Origin: Streptomyces sp. 1-11
Lineage (GTDB): Bacteria; Actinomycetota; Actinomycetes; Streptomycetales; Streptomycetaceae
DNA length: 64,000 nucleotides
NCBI RefSeq assembly: GCF_007176755.1
Contig: NZ_BJTV01000024.1
Location: forward strand, 1 to 64,000
Reading direction: 5' to 3'
Shown: piece after piece, positions 36,322-45,902 of the stretch
Position numbering within the stretch: the stretch's first letter is position 1
Layout of the letters: every line of letters begins with the position of its first letter
The notes under the pieces: model-generated
What the model was told of the DNA's origin: nothing
The model's input: the letters and a program-made list of their open reading frames with translations, nothing else
Databases searched by the model: none
Position numbers and translations under genes: made by a program

Positions 36322-36750
36322 TCAGGTTTCGGGATGGGCCAGGCGGCCGAGCAGGGCTACCGCGTCGTCGAGGGGTACCGGTTGGAAGAACCGTGCGTCG
36401 GCGTGCTCGACTGCGGCAATCGCGCGGGGGGCCAGGTCGGCGCCGGTACCGGTGACGCGCAGTCGTTTGGCGCGGGTGTCGGCCGGGTCGACTTCTCGCT
36501 CGATGAGTCCTTTGTGTTCCAGGGTGCGCAGTACCTGGGAGGTCATCTTGACGTCGGTGCCGGCTTGGCGGGCGAGAGCCAGCTGGTTGGGATGCTCGCC
36601 CTGGGTGTTGAGCCACCAGGTACAAGCGAGCAGCACGAACTGCACGTGGGTGAGATCGAGCGGGGCCAGGGCTGTGGCGATGTCGCGCTGCCAGCGCAGA
36701 GTGGCGTGCCACAACAGGAACCCGGGGCTGTCGCCGGGGCTGAGGGTCAT
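36322..36750 (-). CDS. MarR-family regulator
   Basis: A 142-residue winged-helix regulator (LDLTHVQFVLLACTWWL, NQLALARQAGTDVKMTSQVLRTLEHKGLIEREVDPADTRAKRLRVT). The wing motif DPADTRAKRL is diagnostic. Its ATG overlaps the stop of the SRPBCC gene (TGATG), so both are in one operon; it may respond to a hydrophobic ligand bound by that protein and control the unit. Confidence 0.9.
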   Translation of the reverse strand: MTLSPGDSPGFLLWHATLRWQRDIATALAPLDLTHVQFVLLACTWWLNTQGEHPNQLALARQAGTDVKMTSQVLRTLEHKGLIEREVDPADTRAKRLRVTGTGADLAPRAIAAVEHADARFFQPVPLDDAVALLGRLAHPET

Positions 36751-37166
36751 CAGCGAAGCGCCAGCTCGGCCAGCGAAGCCAGTGTCTCGGGCCAGTCGGC
36801 GGTGATTCCCGGGCCGATCTGCGGGCCGGCCTCGTCGGCGCCGGTACCGGTGATCTCCATCCGGTACACCACGCGGATCCGGTCCTGGTCGATCCGGTCG
36901 ATCCGGTGGACGGTGCGCAACAGCAGGCCGTCGAAGCGCGCCTCGTCGACGAACAATTCGTCTTCGACCACCTCAGCGATGCGCAGCAGGACCGCGTCGT
37001 CGCCGGGCGGGGTCATCGTGATCTGCGTGCCCGTCGCGAACGGGCCGTTCATCTCGATCTTCTCGATCTCGGCGTTCCAGGTGCCCCAGTTCTCGACGTC
37101 GGCCCAGAGCCGCCAGATCGCCCTCGGGGTGGCACTGGTCTCGATGCTGTGCTCGTACTCCCACAT
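36750..37166 (-). CDS. SRPBCC (START-like) family protein
   Basis: A 138-residue protein with the polyketide-cyclase/START pattern: YEHSIETSATPRAIWRLWADVENWGTWNAEIEKIEM, FATGTQITMTPPG, LLLRTVHRIDRI, and ITADWPETLASLAELAL in the final helix. These form a deep hydrophobic ligand cavity. ATG 37166 follows AAGGAGA. Cotranscribed with the MarR gene. Confidence 0.85.
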   Translation of the reverse strand: MWEYEHSIETSATPRAIWRLWADVENWGTWNAEIEKIEMNGPFATGTQITMTPPGDDAVLLRIAEVVEDELFVDEARFDGLLLRTVHRIDRIDQDRIRVVYRMEITGTGADEAGPQIGPGITADWPETLASLAELALR

Positions 37167-37369
37167 GAATGATCTCCTTCCCTTGATGATCCATCCATAG
37201 ATTATCTGCGCGCGGACTATCTGTCCATTGGTGCATGGAGCCCATCCCGCGGTGCCGCAGTCGCCCACCCGACTCACTGCCCGCCCGCGCCACCCAGAGG
37301 GTCCCACCTCACGCATGAGGCTCCGCCTCGCCACCCAGGCATCCGCCTGCAACGTGAAAGGCATGGCTC

Positions 37370-37675
37370 ATGACCTGGACTCTGCCGGAGCCGACGCTCG
37401 CCGCCCCCGGGTCCGATCCGGCCTTGCCCCCGGGCTGGGCGGCGGAGCCGAAGTGGGACGGCTTCCGCGCGGCCATCTGCATCGACGCGGACACCGTCAT
37501 GCTGCGCTCGCGCCGCGGCACCCAGATGGGCCCGGCGTTCCCGGAGATCGTGGTGGGCACCGCGCAACTGCCGGACAAGTCAGCCCTGGACGGCGAACTG
37601 ATCGTGTGGGGCTGGGAGCAGGGTGCAGCCCAGTGCGCGTGGGATGGCCCCACGGCCCGCGAGCCAGGGCCCTGA
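37370..37675 (+). pseudogene. ATP-dependent DNA ligase, N-terminal fragment
   Basis: A 101-residue frame holding the adenylation start of an ATP-dependent DNA ligase (LigC/LigD-like): WTLPEPTLAAP, then EPKWDGFRA with the nucleotidyl Lys in KWDG, LRSRRGTQM, and LDGELIVW (motif III). Such ligases are normally over 300 residues; the rest is missing and the frame closes 13 residues later in unrelated sequence. Confidence 0.75.
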
Positions 37676-37705
37676 GCCTCGGAAGGCCTGCGTGCTCGAG
37701 CCCGG

Positions 37706-38311
37706 CTAGTAACTGTCGTAGCTGGGCTCGCCGTGCGGCCGGTAGACGCCGACGATGGTGCCGCCCTTCGTCGTCGAGACGCTGACCGGCTCCAGCGCAG
37801 TGGGGATCGCTCCGTCGGCGAACAACCGCTTGCCGGTGCCGATGATCACCGGATGGATGGTCAGCCGGTACTCGTCGACAAGGCCGTGCTGCATGAGGGT
37901 CTGGGCGAGATCACCGCTGCCGACGACATTGATGTTGCCGCCGTCGGACTCCTTCAGCTTGCGCACGGCATCGACGATGTCCCCCTTCAGCAGCGTGGAG
38001 TTCTGCCACTCGACGGACGTCAGGCTCCGAGACGCCACGTACTTGTGCATGCTGTTCATCCGACTGGTGAACGGGTTGCCGGGATCGGCGGTCGGCCAGT
38101 ACGACGCGAAGATCTCGTACGTCTTGCGGCCGAGCAGCATCGCGTCGGAGTGCTCGTACCACCCGGCGACGGCCCTGCCGACTTCGTCGTCAGACACCGG
38201 TTTCTGCCAACCGCCGTGCTGGAAGCCGCTCTCAGCATCCTCATCCGAAGCGCCTGGCGCCTGCATGACGCCGTCCAGCGTCAGGAACGTGCAAACGATG
38301 ATCTCGCGCAT
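37706..38311 (-). CDS. RibD C-terminal / DHFR-like reductase
   Basis: A 201-residue dihydrofolate-reductase-fold protein: REIIVCTFLTLDGVMQAPG, AMLLGRKTYEIFASYWP, VVGSGDLAQTLMQHGLVDEYRLTIHPVIIGTGKRLFADG. This YyaP/YwjB-like group binds NADPH; substrates are mostly unknown. Normal length and clear ATG start. Confidence 0.88.
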   Translation of the reverse strand: MREIIVCTFLTLDGVMQAPGASDEDAESGFQHGGWQKPVSDDEVGRAVAGWYEHSDAMLLGRKTYEIFASYWPTADPGNPFTSRMNSMHKYVASRSLTSVEWQNSTLLKGDIVDAVRKLKESDGGNINVVGSGDLAQTLMQHGLVDEYRLTIHPVIIGTGKRLFADGAIPTALEPVSVSTTKGGTIVGVYRPHGEPSYDSY

Positions 38312-38619
38312 GGTGCGCTCCCTTCGTCGACGTGGGTAGACCGCGCACCCGCCCAGAACTCATCGCCGGTTCCGCCCCACCGGGCGCGCGGGGGCGGGCT
38401 GCCGGGCGATTGTGCGGGCGGGCGGTCCGGACCAGGGGTGATGAGGGGCTGTGCCTGGCCGGTGGTGTGGTGGGGGCGGTGTCGATCCACTGCGCGGTGG
38501 AGGCGGCCGCACGGGCGGCCGCCTCCGGGATCGCCCGGCACCGGTAGGTGCCCGGTGCGAGCTGCGTTGTCACAGCAGGCTTGCCACAGTCGCGGCCTGC
38601 CCGGCAACCGTGGGGACGG
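38312..38619. other. Intergenic, no supported gene
   Basis: Promoter side of the DHFR-like gene and 3' side of the hydrolase. No recognised frame. Confidence 0.5.
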
Positions 38620-39396
38620 TCAGGCCGCCGGCGCGAATGCGGTGAGGGCGTCGACGAGGTCGGCCGGGGCTTCCAGCGGGATCAGGTGACCGGTGTGGGG
38701 AACCACCACGAAGTCGGGGTGGGAGAGGTAGGGCACCAGGTTGTCGCGGAGCACGCCGACGGGCTCCACCTGGTCGTGTTCTCCGGCGACGACGAGAACG
38801 GGCACGCTGACCATGCGCGTGTGTTCGGTGATGTCGTGCGCGATGCCGTGCAGCGGCCACTCGGTGCGGGCGGCGTCGGCGACGGTCCGCGAGTCGGTCA
38901 CGATCTGCGCCTTGACCGGCTCGGGAAGCTCGGTCGCGGTGAGGACGTGATCCCGTGCCCCGGCCACGGACTCGGCGGAGTCGTAGGCGTGCGACAGGGC
39001 TTCCTGGTACTCGGGAGTGATCTGTGCGGCAGGCTTCGCCGGGCCGGAGCCGACGAGAACCATGCCGCGCAGGCCGGCGGGCCGGGTGGCCGCGACCAGT
39101 TGTGCGACCTTGCCGCCCATCGAATGCCCCACCAGGACGTAGTCGGTGACCCCCGCGTCCGCGAGCACGGCGAGCGTGTCGTCGGCGAGCTGACCGAGCG
39201 TGTAGGGACCGGGCAGAGCGCTCGACCGGCTCCACCCGCGGAAGTCCACCGTGAGCACGTCACGGCCCGCCAGGCGGTCGACGACGAGGTCCCAGGTGCG
39301 GGCGGAACCACCCCAGTAGTGCAGGAACACCAGAGTCGGTCCGGTCCCCGTGCGATGGTCGTAAGTGGGCAGTAGCGTCTGCTGCGTCGTGTCCAT
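38620..39396 (-). CDS. Alpha/beta hydrolase
   Basis: A 258-residue hydrolase: LVFLHYWGGSARTWD (oxyanion region), VDFRGWSRSSA, the nucleophile in VGHSMGGKVAQL, the acid in VLVVAGEHDQVEP, and the His in VPHTGHLIPLEAP. Complete triad. Divergent from an AraC regulator with a 112-bp gap, so it is probably that regulator's target. Confidence 0.88.
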   Translation of the reverse strand: MDTTQQTLLPTYDHRTGTGPTLVFLHYWGGSARTWDLVVDRLAGRDVLTVDFRGWSRSSALPGPYTLGQLADDTLAVLADAGVTDYVLVGHSMGGKVAQLVAATRPAGLRGMVLVGSGPAKPAAQITPEYQEALSHAYDSAESVAGARDHVLTATELPEPVKAQIVTDSRTVADAARTEWPLHGIAHDITEHTRMVSVPVLVVAGEHDQVEPVGVLRDNLVPYLSHPDFVVVPHTGHLIPLEAPADLVDALTAFAPAA

Positions 39397-39508
39397 GATG
39401 GCTCTTCCGGTCGATGCTCTGGGTCATTTGCCCCGTGCGTTCATTGAAACTTCTGCACCCGGACGGGGCATTGGCGTGACTGGTCTCCCGATGGCTAAAA
39501 CTGGACAC

Positions 39509-40336
39509 ATGAGTGTGATCCGGCAGATGACCTACCAGCCCGCGGGACGTCCCGCCGCCTCGGTCGAGACGATGACGTTCGGCCGCCTTCGCGAGCTGAA
39601 CGACGGCAACACGCAGCGCGCCGACTTCCACGTCCTTGCCGTCATCGACGCCGGACCCGGCTCAGTCGCCGTCGATTTCCACCGCCACCCGCTTCAAGAC
39701 CGGTCCGCGGTGTGGATTCCACCCGGCGCGGTGCACCGGTGGGATGACATCGCCGACGTGGCAGGGCACCTCGTGCTGTTCGTGCCGACCGCGCCGGTCA
39801 CCCACGCCACCCGAGAACTGGCCGCCTTCCCTGACCCGGCCGCGCACTGGATCATCCCCGACGCCGACTGGCCCTTCGTCGACACGGCGCGCAGCCATCT
39901 CCTCCTCGAAGCATCCGCCCCGCCCAGTGACTCCCGGACAGAGCTGCCCGAAATCCTGCTCTCCGCGCTCATCACCCGGCTGCACCCGCCGCACGCCGAA
40001 GCACGGCTCACCCCTCAGGTGTTCCGGTTGTTCCGCTCCAGCGTCGAAGCGCACTTCCGGCAGCACCACGACGCCGGCTACTACGCCCGTGCGCTGGGAT
40101 ACGCGCCCCGCACCCTCTCACGAGCGGTGCAGCAGGCCACCGGCCGCACCGCGAAGGCGTACATCGTCGAACGGATCGTCCTGGAGGCCAAACGGCTCCT
40201 CGCACACGACCGCCTCACCGCAGCCCGCTGCGCCGACGTACTCGGCTTCCCCGACGCGTCCAACTTCTCGGTGTTCTTCCGCAAGGCGACAGGCATGCGC
40301 CCGGGCGCGTGGCAGGCGACGGCGGCCGCCGAGTGA
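39509..40336 (+). CDS. AraC-family regulator with cupin N-terminus
   Basis: A 275-residue activator-type protein. The N-terminal cupin-like sensor (FHVLAVIDAGPGSVAVDFH, AVWIPPGAVHRW) is followed by a C-terminal double HTH (YYARALGYAPRTLSRAVQQATGRTAKAYIVERIVLEAKRLLAH, LGFPDASNFSVFFRKATGMRPGAW). ATG 39509 begins at the family's usual point. It probably controls the divergent hydrolase gene. Confidence 0.9.
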   Translation: MSVIRQMTYQPAGRPAASVETMTFGRLRELNDGNTQRADFHVLAVIDAGPGSVAVDFHRHPLQDRSAVWIPPGAVHRWDDIADVAGHLVLFVPTAPVTHATRELAAFPDPAAHWIIPDADWPFVDTARSHLLLEASAPPSDSRTELPEILLSALITRLHPPHAEARLTPQVFRLFRSSVEAHFRQHHDAGYYARALGYAPRTLSRAVQQATGRTAKAYIVERIVLEAKRLLAHDRLTAARCADVLGFPDASNFSVFFRKATGMRPGAWQATAAAE

Positions 40337-40385
40337 GGGCGTCGGCAGCAAGGCGGTCGGCGGAGGCGGCTGGTGTCCGCGGCCG

Positions 40386-41663
40386 TCAACCGGTCGGGCT
40401 GTCCGAGGGCTGGGGCTTGCCGAGCATCTGGCAGGTCGCGGCTTCGACGAGGGCCTTGTTCGTGGTGGCGGCCTTCTTTTCCTTGATGCCGAAGTTCGTC
40501 ATGGTGAAGACCGTGACGCTACGGGTGCCGGTGGCGTCGGTGTAGATCTCACTGGAGTAGCCGGGCAGGCCGCCGGTGTGGCCCCAGACCGTGCCGCAGG
40601 GCGTGTCCACCTTCATCAGGCCCAGACCGTAACCTCCGCCTTCCTCGGGGGCGTCCACGGTGGTGCGCATCTGCTTCATCTGGGCCTCGGGCAGCAACCG
40701 GCCGGACATGAGCGCGGTGAGGAAGCGCTGCCAGTCCTGAGCGGTGGAGACCATACCGCCTGCCGCCCACGACCAGCTCGGGTCGATGGCGGAGGTGTCG
40801 ACGTTGTCCCCGGGGCGTTCGGGCCCGGCGAATCCGACGTCCTCGGGCAGGTCCACGGTCCCGGAAAGGAGGGCCTTCAGGCGCTTGGCGTCCGGCTCGT
40901 AGCCGGTCGCGTGGCGTTTCCCGGCGGGCCAGGCCGCGTTCGTGGCCAGGAACGAGTCCTTCATGCCGAGCGGCCTGGTGATCTTCTGCTCGATCAGCTC
41001 GGCCAGACTGCTCCCGGTGGCCTTCTCGAGGATCAGCCCGAGAGCCTCGTAATTGGCGTTGCTGTAGGAGTACGTCTTGCCGGGCTCGGTCGGCGGGTCC
41101 TGCTCAGGGGTGATGGCGAGCAGTTCCTGCGGCGTCCAGGTGCGCTGCTCCTGGCCGGTGAGGGAGGGCAGGAACTGGGGCGTCAGCAGGAAGTCGCCCA
41201 GGCCGCTGGTGTGGTTGAGCAGCATCCGTACGGTGATGTGTTCGCCGCCCTTGACCAGGCCTGGCAGCCACTTCTCGACCGTGTCGTCGAGGCCGATCCT
41301 CTTCTCGGCGACCTGTTGCAGGACGAGGGTCGCGGTGACCGTCTTGGTGTTGGACCCGACTCGGAACCGGTCGCCGGCTGCGAGGCTGTGGTCGTCCTTG
41401 GTCCAGGCGGCCTGCTTGGCGATCTCGACGGGCTTCCCGTCGCCGGAGTCGACCCGGACGATGACGCCCAGGGAGCCGGTGTCTGCCGCCTGCTGCGCGA
41501 GGCGGGCCAGCCGCGCGTCGGCCGCCGGGCTCGCCGCGCTCTGCCCGGCCGCCGGTTCGGCCTCCGAGCAGTTCGCGAGCGCCGCGCCCAGGCAGGTCGT
41601 CAAGGCGATGGTCAGCGCTGCGCGGCGGATTCGGTGGCGGCGGGACAGTGGGGGTGCGGACAT
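40386..41663 (-). CDS. Class C beta-lactamase-related serine hydrolase, exported
   Basis: A 425-residue protein. The signal region (RRHRIRRAALTIALTTCLGAALANC) could be a lipoprotein signal with an unusual Asn before Cys. Catalytic motifs: SxxK in VGSNTKT, the YxN motif in YSYSNANYEALG, and HTG in WGHTGG. These enzymes include D-aminopeptidases, DD-peptidases and esterases acting outside the cell. ATG 41663 follows GAAGGGAACC. It converges with the AraC gene and lies just downstream of a two-component pair on the same strand. Confidence 0.88.
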   Translation of the reverse strand: MSAPPLSRRHRIRRAALTIALTTCLGAALANCSEAEPAAGQSAASPAADARLARLAQQAADTGSLGVIVRVDSGDGKPVEIAKQAAWTKDDHSLAAGDRFRVGSNTKTVTATLVLQQVAEKRIGLDDTVEKWLPGLVKGGEHITVRMLLNHTSGLGDFLLTPQFLPSLTGQEQRTWTPQELLAITPEQDPPTEPGKTYSYSNANYEALGLILEKATGSSLAELIEQKITRPLGMKDSFLATNAAWPAGKRHATGYEPDAKRLKALLSGTVDLPEDVGFAGPERPGDNVDTSAIDPSWSWAAGGMVSTAQDWQRFLTALMSGRLLPEAQMKQMRTTVDAPEEGGGYGLGLMKVDTPCGTVWGHTGGLPGYSSEIYTDATGTRSVTVFTMTNFGIKEKKAATTNKALVEAATCQMLGKPQPSDSPTG

Positions 41664-41887
41664 GGCGGTTCCCTTCGGCGCGTGACGATGTGCTGCGTGC
41701 GTCGAGGGACCGGGCGATCGCCTGATGAGCGGCCGTTCGGCGGGTCCCGCGCACACCATCCATTCAGTCAGTGGCGCGCCGCTGGTACATCGCTCGATGG
41801 CGGGCTTCCCACCGGCGCGGGGTCACTCCAAGGAGCGACCCCGCGGGGCACGGCGCCCCGCCGGCCCGTCCTGCGGCCGAGGGCGGG

Positions 41888-42553
41888 TCAGGACAGGGTG
41901 TTCCTGGCCAGCACCGCCGCCTGTGCCCGGCTCTGGCAGCCGGTCTTCGTGAGCACGCGGCTGACGTGCGTCTTGACCGTGTGCAGGCTCACCACGAGCC
42001 GGTCGGCGATCTCGGCGTTGCTCAGCCCGTCCCGGATCAGACGCAGCACGTCGACCTCCCGCTGGGTGAGGTCTCTCAGCCGGGCCAGGTCATGGTCGCT
42101 GGGCTGGCGCCGGCCGCTGAGGTGGCCCTGGATGATCCGCTGGGTCACCGCGGGGCTCAGCGCGCTGTGCCCGGCAGCCGCGGCACGCACGGCCGCAGCC
42201 AGCTCTTCGTACGAACTGTTCTTCAGCAGGAAGCCGGAGGCCCCGGCCGTCAGCGCATCGTCGACGTAGGCGTCCAGGTCGAACGTGGTCAGCATGAGCG
42301 CCCGGCTGCGCCCCGGCCCGAGCAGGCCCCGGCGGCCCAGCTCGGCCAGCGCCCACAGGCCGTCGCGGCGCGGCATCCGGATGTCCATCACCAGCACGTC
42401 CGGCCGCAGCCGCGCACACACCTCGACGGCTTCCTCACCGTCGTTCGCGGTGCCCGCCACGGTGATGTCCGCCTGACTGTCCAGGATCACGCTCAGCCCG
42501 GTGCGGATGACCGGCTCGTCGTCCACGACGAGCACGCTGATCTGCTCAGGCAT
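41888..42553 (-). CDS. NarL/LuxR-type response regulator
   Basis: A 221-residue regulator: ISVLVVDDEPVIRTGLSVIL, phospho-Asp in VLVMDIRMP, Lys in GFLLKNSS, then LuxR HTH (LTQREVDVLRLIRDGLSNAEIADRLVVSLHTVKTHVSRVLTKTG). The ATG overlaps the end of the kinase gene by 8 nt. Forms a pair with that kinase; the serine hydrolase downstream is a candidate target. Confidence 0.92.
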   Translation of the reverse strand: MPEQISVLVVDDEPVIRTGLSVILDSQADITVAGTANDGEEAVEVCARLRPDVLVMDIRMPRRDGLWALAELGRRGLLGPGRSRALMLTTFDLDAYVDDALTAGASGFLLKNSSYEELAAAVRAAAAGHSALSPAVTQRIIQGHLSGRRQPSDHDLARLRDLTQREVDVLRLIRDGLSNAEIADRLVVSLHTVKTHVSRVLTKTGCQSRAQAAVLARNTLS

Positions 42554-43739
42554 CCGCACGCTCCCACGGCATCGTCGCCGCGACGCGGAAGCCGCCGTCA
42601 CCGGTGGGGCCCGCGGTGAGTTCGCCGTCCAGCGCGCCCACCCGCTCCTCCATGCTGACCAGGCCGAGCCCGATGCCCGCGCAGGCCGCGGCCTGCCGCA
42701 CGCCGCGGCCGTTCACGATCTCACACCGCAGCTCTCCGCCGTCTTCGCCGCGGACGGTCACCTGGACGGGCGCTCCGGGCGCGTGCCGGCGGGCGTTGAC
42801 CAGTGCCTCCTGCACGACGCGGTACACCGCCAGCTGGACCGGCCCCGGCACGGACTGCGGCGCGACGTCCGTCGTCAGCTCGACCGTTCCGCCCGCGGCA
42901 CGGTGGCCGTCCAGCAACGCGTCCAGCTCACCGAGGTCCGGCACGGGCTGGAGCGGGACGGCGTCCGCGGGGTCGCGCAGCATCCGCAGCAGGTCACGCA
43001 GCTCGCCGCTGCTCTGCCGGCCCGCCGCCGCAAGGCCGTCGATCTGGGCACGGGCCCAGTCGGGCAGTTCGCCGCCTCGGGCCCGCAGCGTCTCCGCATG
43101 CACGACGAGCAGGGTCAGCGAGTGCGCGACCACGTCGTGCATCTCACCCGCGATCCTCGTCCGCTCGCGTTGCGTGGCCTGTGCCGCCTCCAGGGCCTGT
43201 GCCCGGCGCGCGTCGGCCGCCCTCCGCTCGGCCGCGGCCAGCAGTTCCTGCCGGGTGCGCGCGGCGAACCCCATCACCCAGGCCAGCGGCATCGGGGCCA
43301 GCACGGCAAGGACGTCCAGGCCGCCCTGGAAGTCGCCGGAGTCGGTCGTCATCCGGTTCAGCCACAGACCGGCCACGCTCAGCATGCTGACGCCGAGAAC
43401 CGCCGACACGGTCCGCCGCCAGCTCACGCCGTGGTGGCCCAGGTTGTAGAGCAGCACCGCCAGCGGCAGGAAGACCAGGGGTGACAGCTTGGCCCCCTCG
43501 CCCGCGCTCCCCACCAGCGCCGCCAGAAGAGCCCCGAAACCCACGACGAAGGCGGTGGCCGGCAGCCGCCGGCGCAGCAGCACAACCACCACGCCCACCG
43601 CCTCGTACGCCATCAGCGACACCCAGGCCGGCCCGGAGGTGTCCACGTACGGCTGCGACAGCAGCGCCGGCACAAACGTCAGTACGACCAGCCCGGCATC
43701 GGCACCCCAGCCGGGCCACCTGCCGTCCCTCACTCTCAT
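42546..43739 (-). CDS. DesK-type sensor histidine kinase
   Basis: A 397-residue kinase. Several N-terminal membrane helices (AGLVVLTFVPALLS, LMAYEAVGVVVVLL, FVVGFGALLAALVG, LVFLPLAVLLYNLG) precede a HisKA_3 box (RTRIAGEMHDVVAHSLTLLVVHAE, phospho-His in EMHD) and HATPase (VVQEALVNARRHAPG, CEIVNGRGVRQAAACAGIGLGLVSMEERV). ATG 43739 preferred; the residues upstream in frame look non-coding. Confidence 0.9.
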   Translation of the reverse strand: MRVRDGRWPGWGADAGLVVLTFVPALLSQPYVDTSGPAWVSLMAYEAVGVVVVLLRRRLPATAFVVGFGALLAALVGSAGEGAKLSPLVFLPLAVLLYNLGHHGVSWRRTVSAVLGVSMLSVAGLWLNRMTTDSGDFQGGLDVLAVLAPMPLAWVMGFAARTRQELLAAAERRAADARRAQALEAAQATQRERTRIAGEMHDVVAHSLTLLVVHAETLRARGGELPDWARAQIDGLAAAGRQSSGELRDLLRMLRDPADAVPLQPVPDLGELDALLDGHRAAGGTVELTTDVAPQSVPGPVQLAVYRVVQEALVNARRHAPGAPVQVTVRGEDGGELRCEIVNGRGVRQAAACAGIGLGLVSMEERVGALDGELTAGPTGDGGFRVAATMPWERADA

Positions 43740-44150
43740 CCGTCCGACACTACGACCTCGCACACAGGTCTTCGTCACTCCAAAGAGCCACTTCGCGTCA
43801 CCTCCCGTGCGGAGAACTGGCTCATCACCGGCGTCGGCACGGGCCTCGGACGCCGTGATGTCACCGCAGCGGTTGACCCTGACACGGGGTCACGATCCCC
43901 GGTATCCCGCGGCGGCCAGGGACGACCACTGGTCCTGTGCCCTGGACTGGACTCGGCGCAGGCCGACCTGCACGACCTGGCCGAGCTTCTTCGACGCGCG
44001 TTTCTGAGTGACCTCGCCGCCGTGCTCGCGAAGCTCGACCTGCCCTCGGCACCCGTGCTCGTGGGCGCCGTGGCATTCGGCGCCCGTCCGCTGTGCGGGT
44101 CTCACCTTCCGGCGGGCCGGCACCGTGCGGCGACAAGGGCCGGTCTCTGG
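43740..44150. other. Intergenic, possible gene remnant
   Basis: A plus-strand stretch at about 43945-44110 reads LHDLAELLRRAFLSDLAAVLAKLDLPSAPVLVGAVAFGARPLCG in one frame, but has no start, family or stop context. The rest holds the promoter of the kinase gene. Confidence 0.35.
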
Positions 44151-44735
44151 TCAGGAGAGACCCGTCAGAGCGTGGATCAGCCGTTCCACCACGTCCTGCG
44201 GGTGCGGTACGCCCGGGCGGCCCGTCATCAGCAGATGGTGCAATGTGCCCACCAGTGCCAGCGCGACCGATCCGGCGTCCAGATCGTCCGTGACGCGCCC
44301 CAGGCGCTGTTCGGCGCCCAGGTAGGTCTCGATGGAAGTCTGGATCGCATTGAAGCCGGGTGCGCCCGCCGCCCAGGCCTCGCGTACGCGCAAGGCCGCT
44401 GCCGGCCGGGTCACCGCCAGCCCGACGACTCCGGGATCCAGGCTCAGCACCGCCGAGGCCAGGGCCGTCAGGTTGCCGGTGACGGAGTCGCTGCCCGCCT
44501 TTTCGGGGAGGCGGGCGGCGAGCGCGGCGGTGCGGGTGAAGCGGTCCAGCACCAGTTCGGCGACGAACTCGTCCAGCCCCGCGAAGTGCGTGTGCAGCAC
44601 CCCCTTGGCACACCCGGCTTCGGCCGTGACCGCCCGGCTGGTCAGAGCAGCGGCCCCGTCCCGGGCCAGGACCCGCTCGGCCGCGTCGAAGAGCCGCTCG
44701 CGCAGATCGGGGATGGCCACTCCGCGTGGTGACAC
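44151..44735 (-). CDS. TetR-family regulator
   Basis: A 194-residue repressor with the N-terminal HTH (RERLFDAAERVLARDGAAALTSRAVTAEAGCAKGVLHTHFAGLDEFVAEL) and a helical ligand domain (LALVGTLHHLLMTGRPGVP). The GTG at 44735 lies five bases after GGAGG and is preferred over the adjacent TTG. Two matching palindromes lie between it and the divergent methyltransferase gene, which it very probably represses along with itself. Confidence 0.9.
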   Translation of the reverse strand: MSPRGVAIPDLRERLFDAAERVLARDGAAALTSRAVTAEAGCAKGVLHTHFAGLDEFVAELVLDRFTRTAALAARLPEKAGSDSVTGNLTALASAVLSLDPGVVGLAVTRPAAALRVREAWAAGAPGFNAIQTSIETYLGAEQRLGRVTDDLDAGSVALALVGTLHHLLMTGRPGVPHPQDVVERLIHALTGLS

Positions 44736-44765
44736 CAAGTCCTCCCGGACAAAGGGTATTGCAGG

Positions 44766-44802
44766 TATGGGCGTGCGCCCATACTGTTTGGGCGTGCGCC
44801 CA
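44766..44802. promoter_or_regulatory. Twin TetR operators
   Basis: TATGGGCG-TG-CGCCCATA at 44766-44783 and TGGGCG-TG-CGCCCA at 44789-44802 share the same 14-bp core. Their centres are 21 bp apart, two helical turns, so two dimers could bind on one face of the DNA between divergent starts. Confidence 0.75.
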
Positions 44803-44855
44803 TTCTATGGGTGGCCCATCGCTTGGCCAACACCCGTCCACGGGAGGTTCCGCTC

Positions 44856-45704
44856 ATGCACGCCATCGTCAACACCGCTCAGGCGCAGGCCTGGAACGGC
44901 TATGAGGGCGCCCACTGGGCAGCGCATCAGGATCGCTGGGACGCCGTGAACGCAGGCTTCGACCAGCCCTTGCTCGACGCCGCGGTCATCACGCCCGGCG
45001 ACCACGTCCTCGACATCGGCTGCGGCGCGGGAGCCACGACCCTGCTCGCCGCGCGCGCCGCCGCCCCGCACGGCAGTGCCCTGGGCCTGGATCTGTCCGG
45101 CCCTATGCTCCAGCGCGCCCGAGCCGGCGCCGAGGGCGCGGACTTCGCCAACGTCCGCTTCGAACAGGGCGACGCCCAGGTCCACCCGCTCCCCCGCAGC
45201 ACGTTCGATGTCGTCATCAGCCGCTTCGGCATCATGTTCTTCAGCGACCCCGCCGCCGCCTTCGCCAACATCGCCGCCGCACTGCGCCCGGGCGGCCGCG
45301 CCGCCCTGCTGTGCGCCGCCGAACCCGAGGGCAACCAGTGGCTGACCGCCCTGGCCACCCTCGCAGACCTGCTGCCGCTGGACGGCTTCGGCAAGCCCGG
45401 CCCCGGCATGTTCTCCCTTGCCCCGCCCGGCGCGGCGACCGCCCTGCTGAAGCAGGCGGGGTTTCAGAACGTACGCACCGAACACGTCACGGCCTACGGC
45501 AGTTGGGGGCACACCGCGGCAGAGGCCGCCGACTTCCTGCTGAACTCCGGACCCGGCCGCCACCTCCTCACGCAGACCACCCCCAGCACCGCCACCCGCG
45601 CCCAGGCCCGCCTGACCGACGCCCTTCGCCCCCACGAAGGCGACGCCGGCCTGCGACTGCGCAGCACCGGCTGGCTCCTCACCGCCACCACACCCGAGGC
45701 GTGA
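44856..45704 (+). CDS. SAM-dependent methyltransferase
   Basis: A 282-residue class I methyltransferase: NGYEGAHWAAHQDRWDAVN at the front, motif I VLDIGCGAGATTLLAA, LGLDLSGPML, FEQGDAQVHPLP, FDVVISRFGIMFFSDP (post-I/motif II region) and ALRPGGRAALLC. Substrate not evident. ATG 44856 follows GGGAGG. Under probable control of the divergent TetR protein via the twin operators. Confidence 0.9.
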   Translation: MHAIVNTAQAQAWNGYEGAHWAAHQDRWDAVNAGFDQPLLDAAVITPGDHVLDIGCGAGATTLLAARAAAPHGSALGLDLSGPMLQRARAGAEGADFANVRFEQGDAQVHPLPRSTFDVVISRFGIMFFSDPAAAFANIAAALRPGGRAALLCAAEPEGNQWLTALATLADLLPLDGFGKPGPGMFSLAPPGAATALLKQAGFQNVRTEHVTAYGSWGHTAAEAADFLLNSGPGRHLLTQTTPSTATRAQARLTDALRPHEGDAGLRLRSTGWLLTATTPEA

Positions 45705-45902
45705 CCTTGCAAGCTCCCCTCCGCCTGCACGCAGCGCAGGCGAGGCCGCGACGAAGGGCTACCGCACCTCGTCCATCCAGGCCAGGCGAACGCCATGCGG
45801 ATCGGCGCGCGGCGTGGGAGCGCCCGGCGGGGTCGGCCGGACACCGCCTAGGCGTCAGGAGCCGCGCTCGGCACAGTGATCGTCAGCCATGAGGTGCGAC
45901 GC

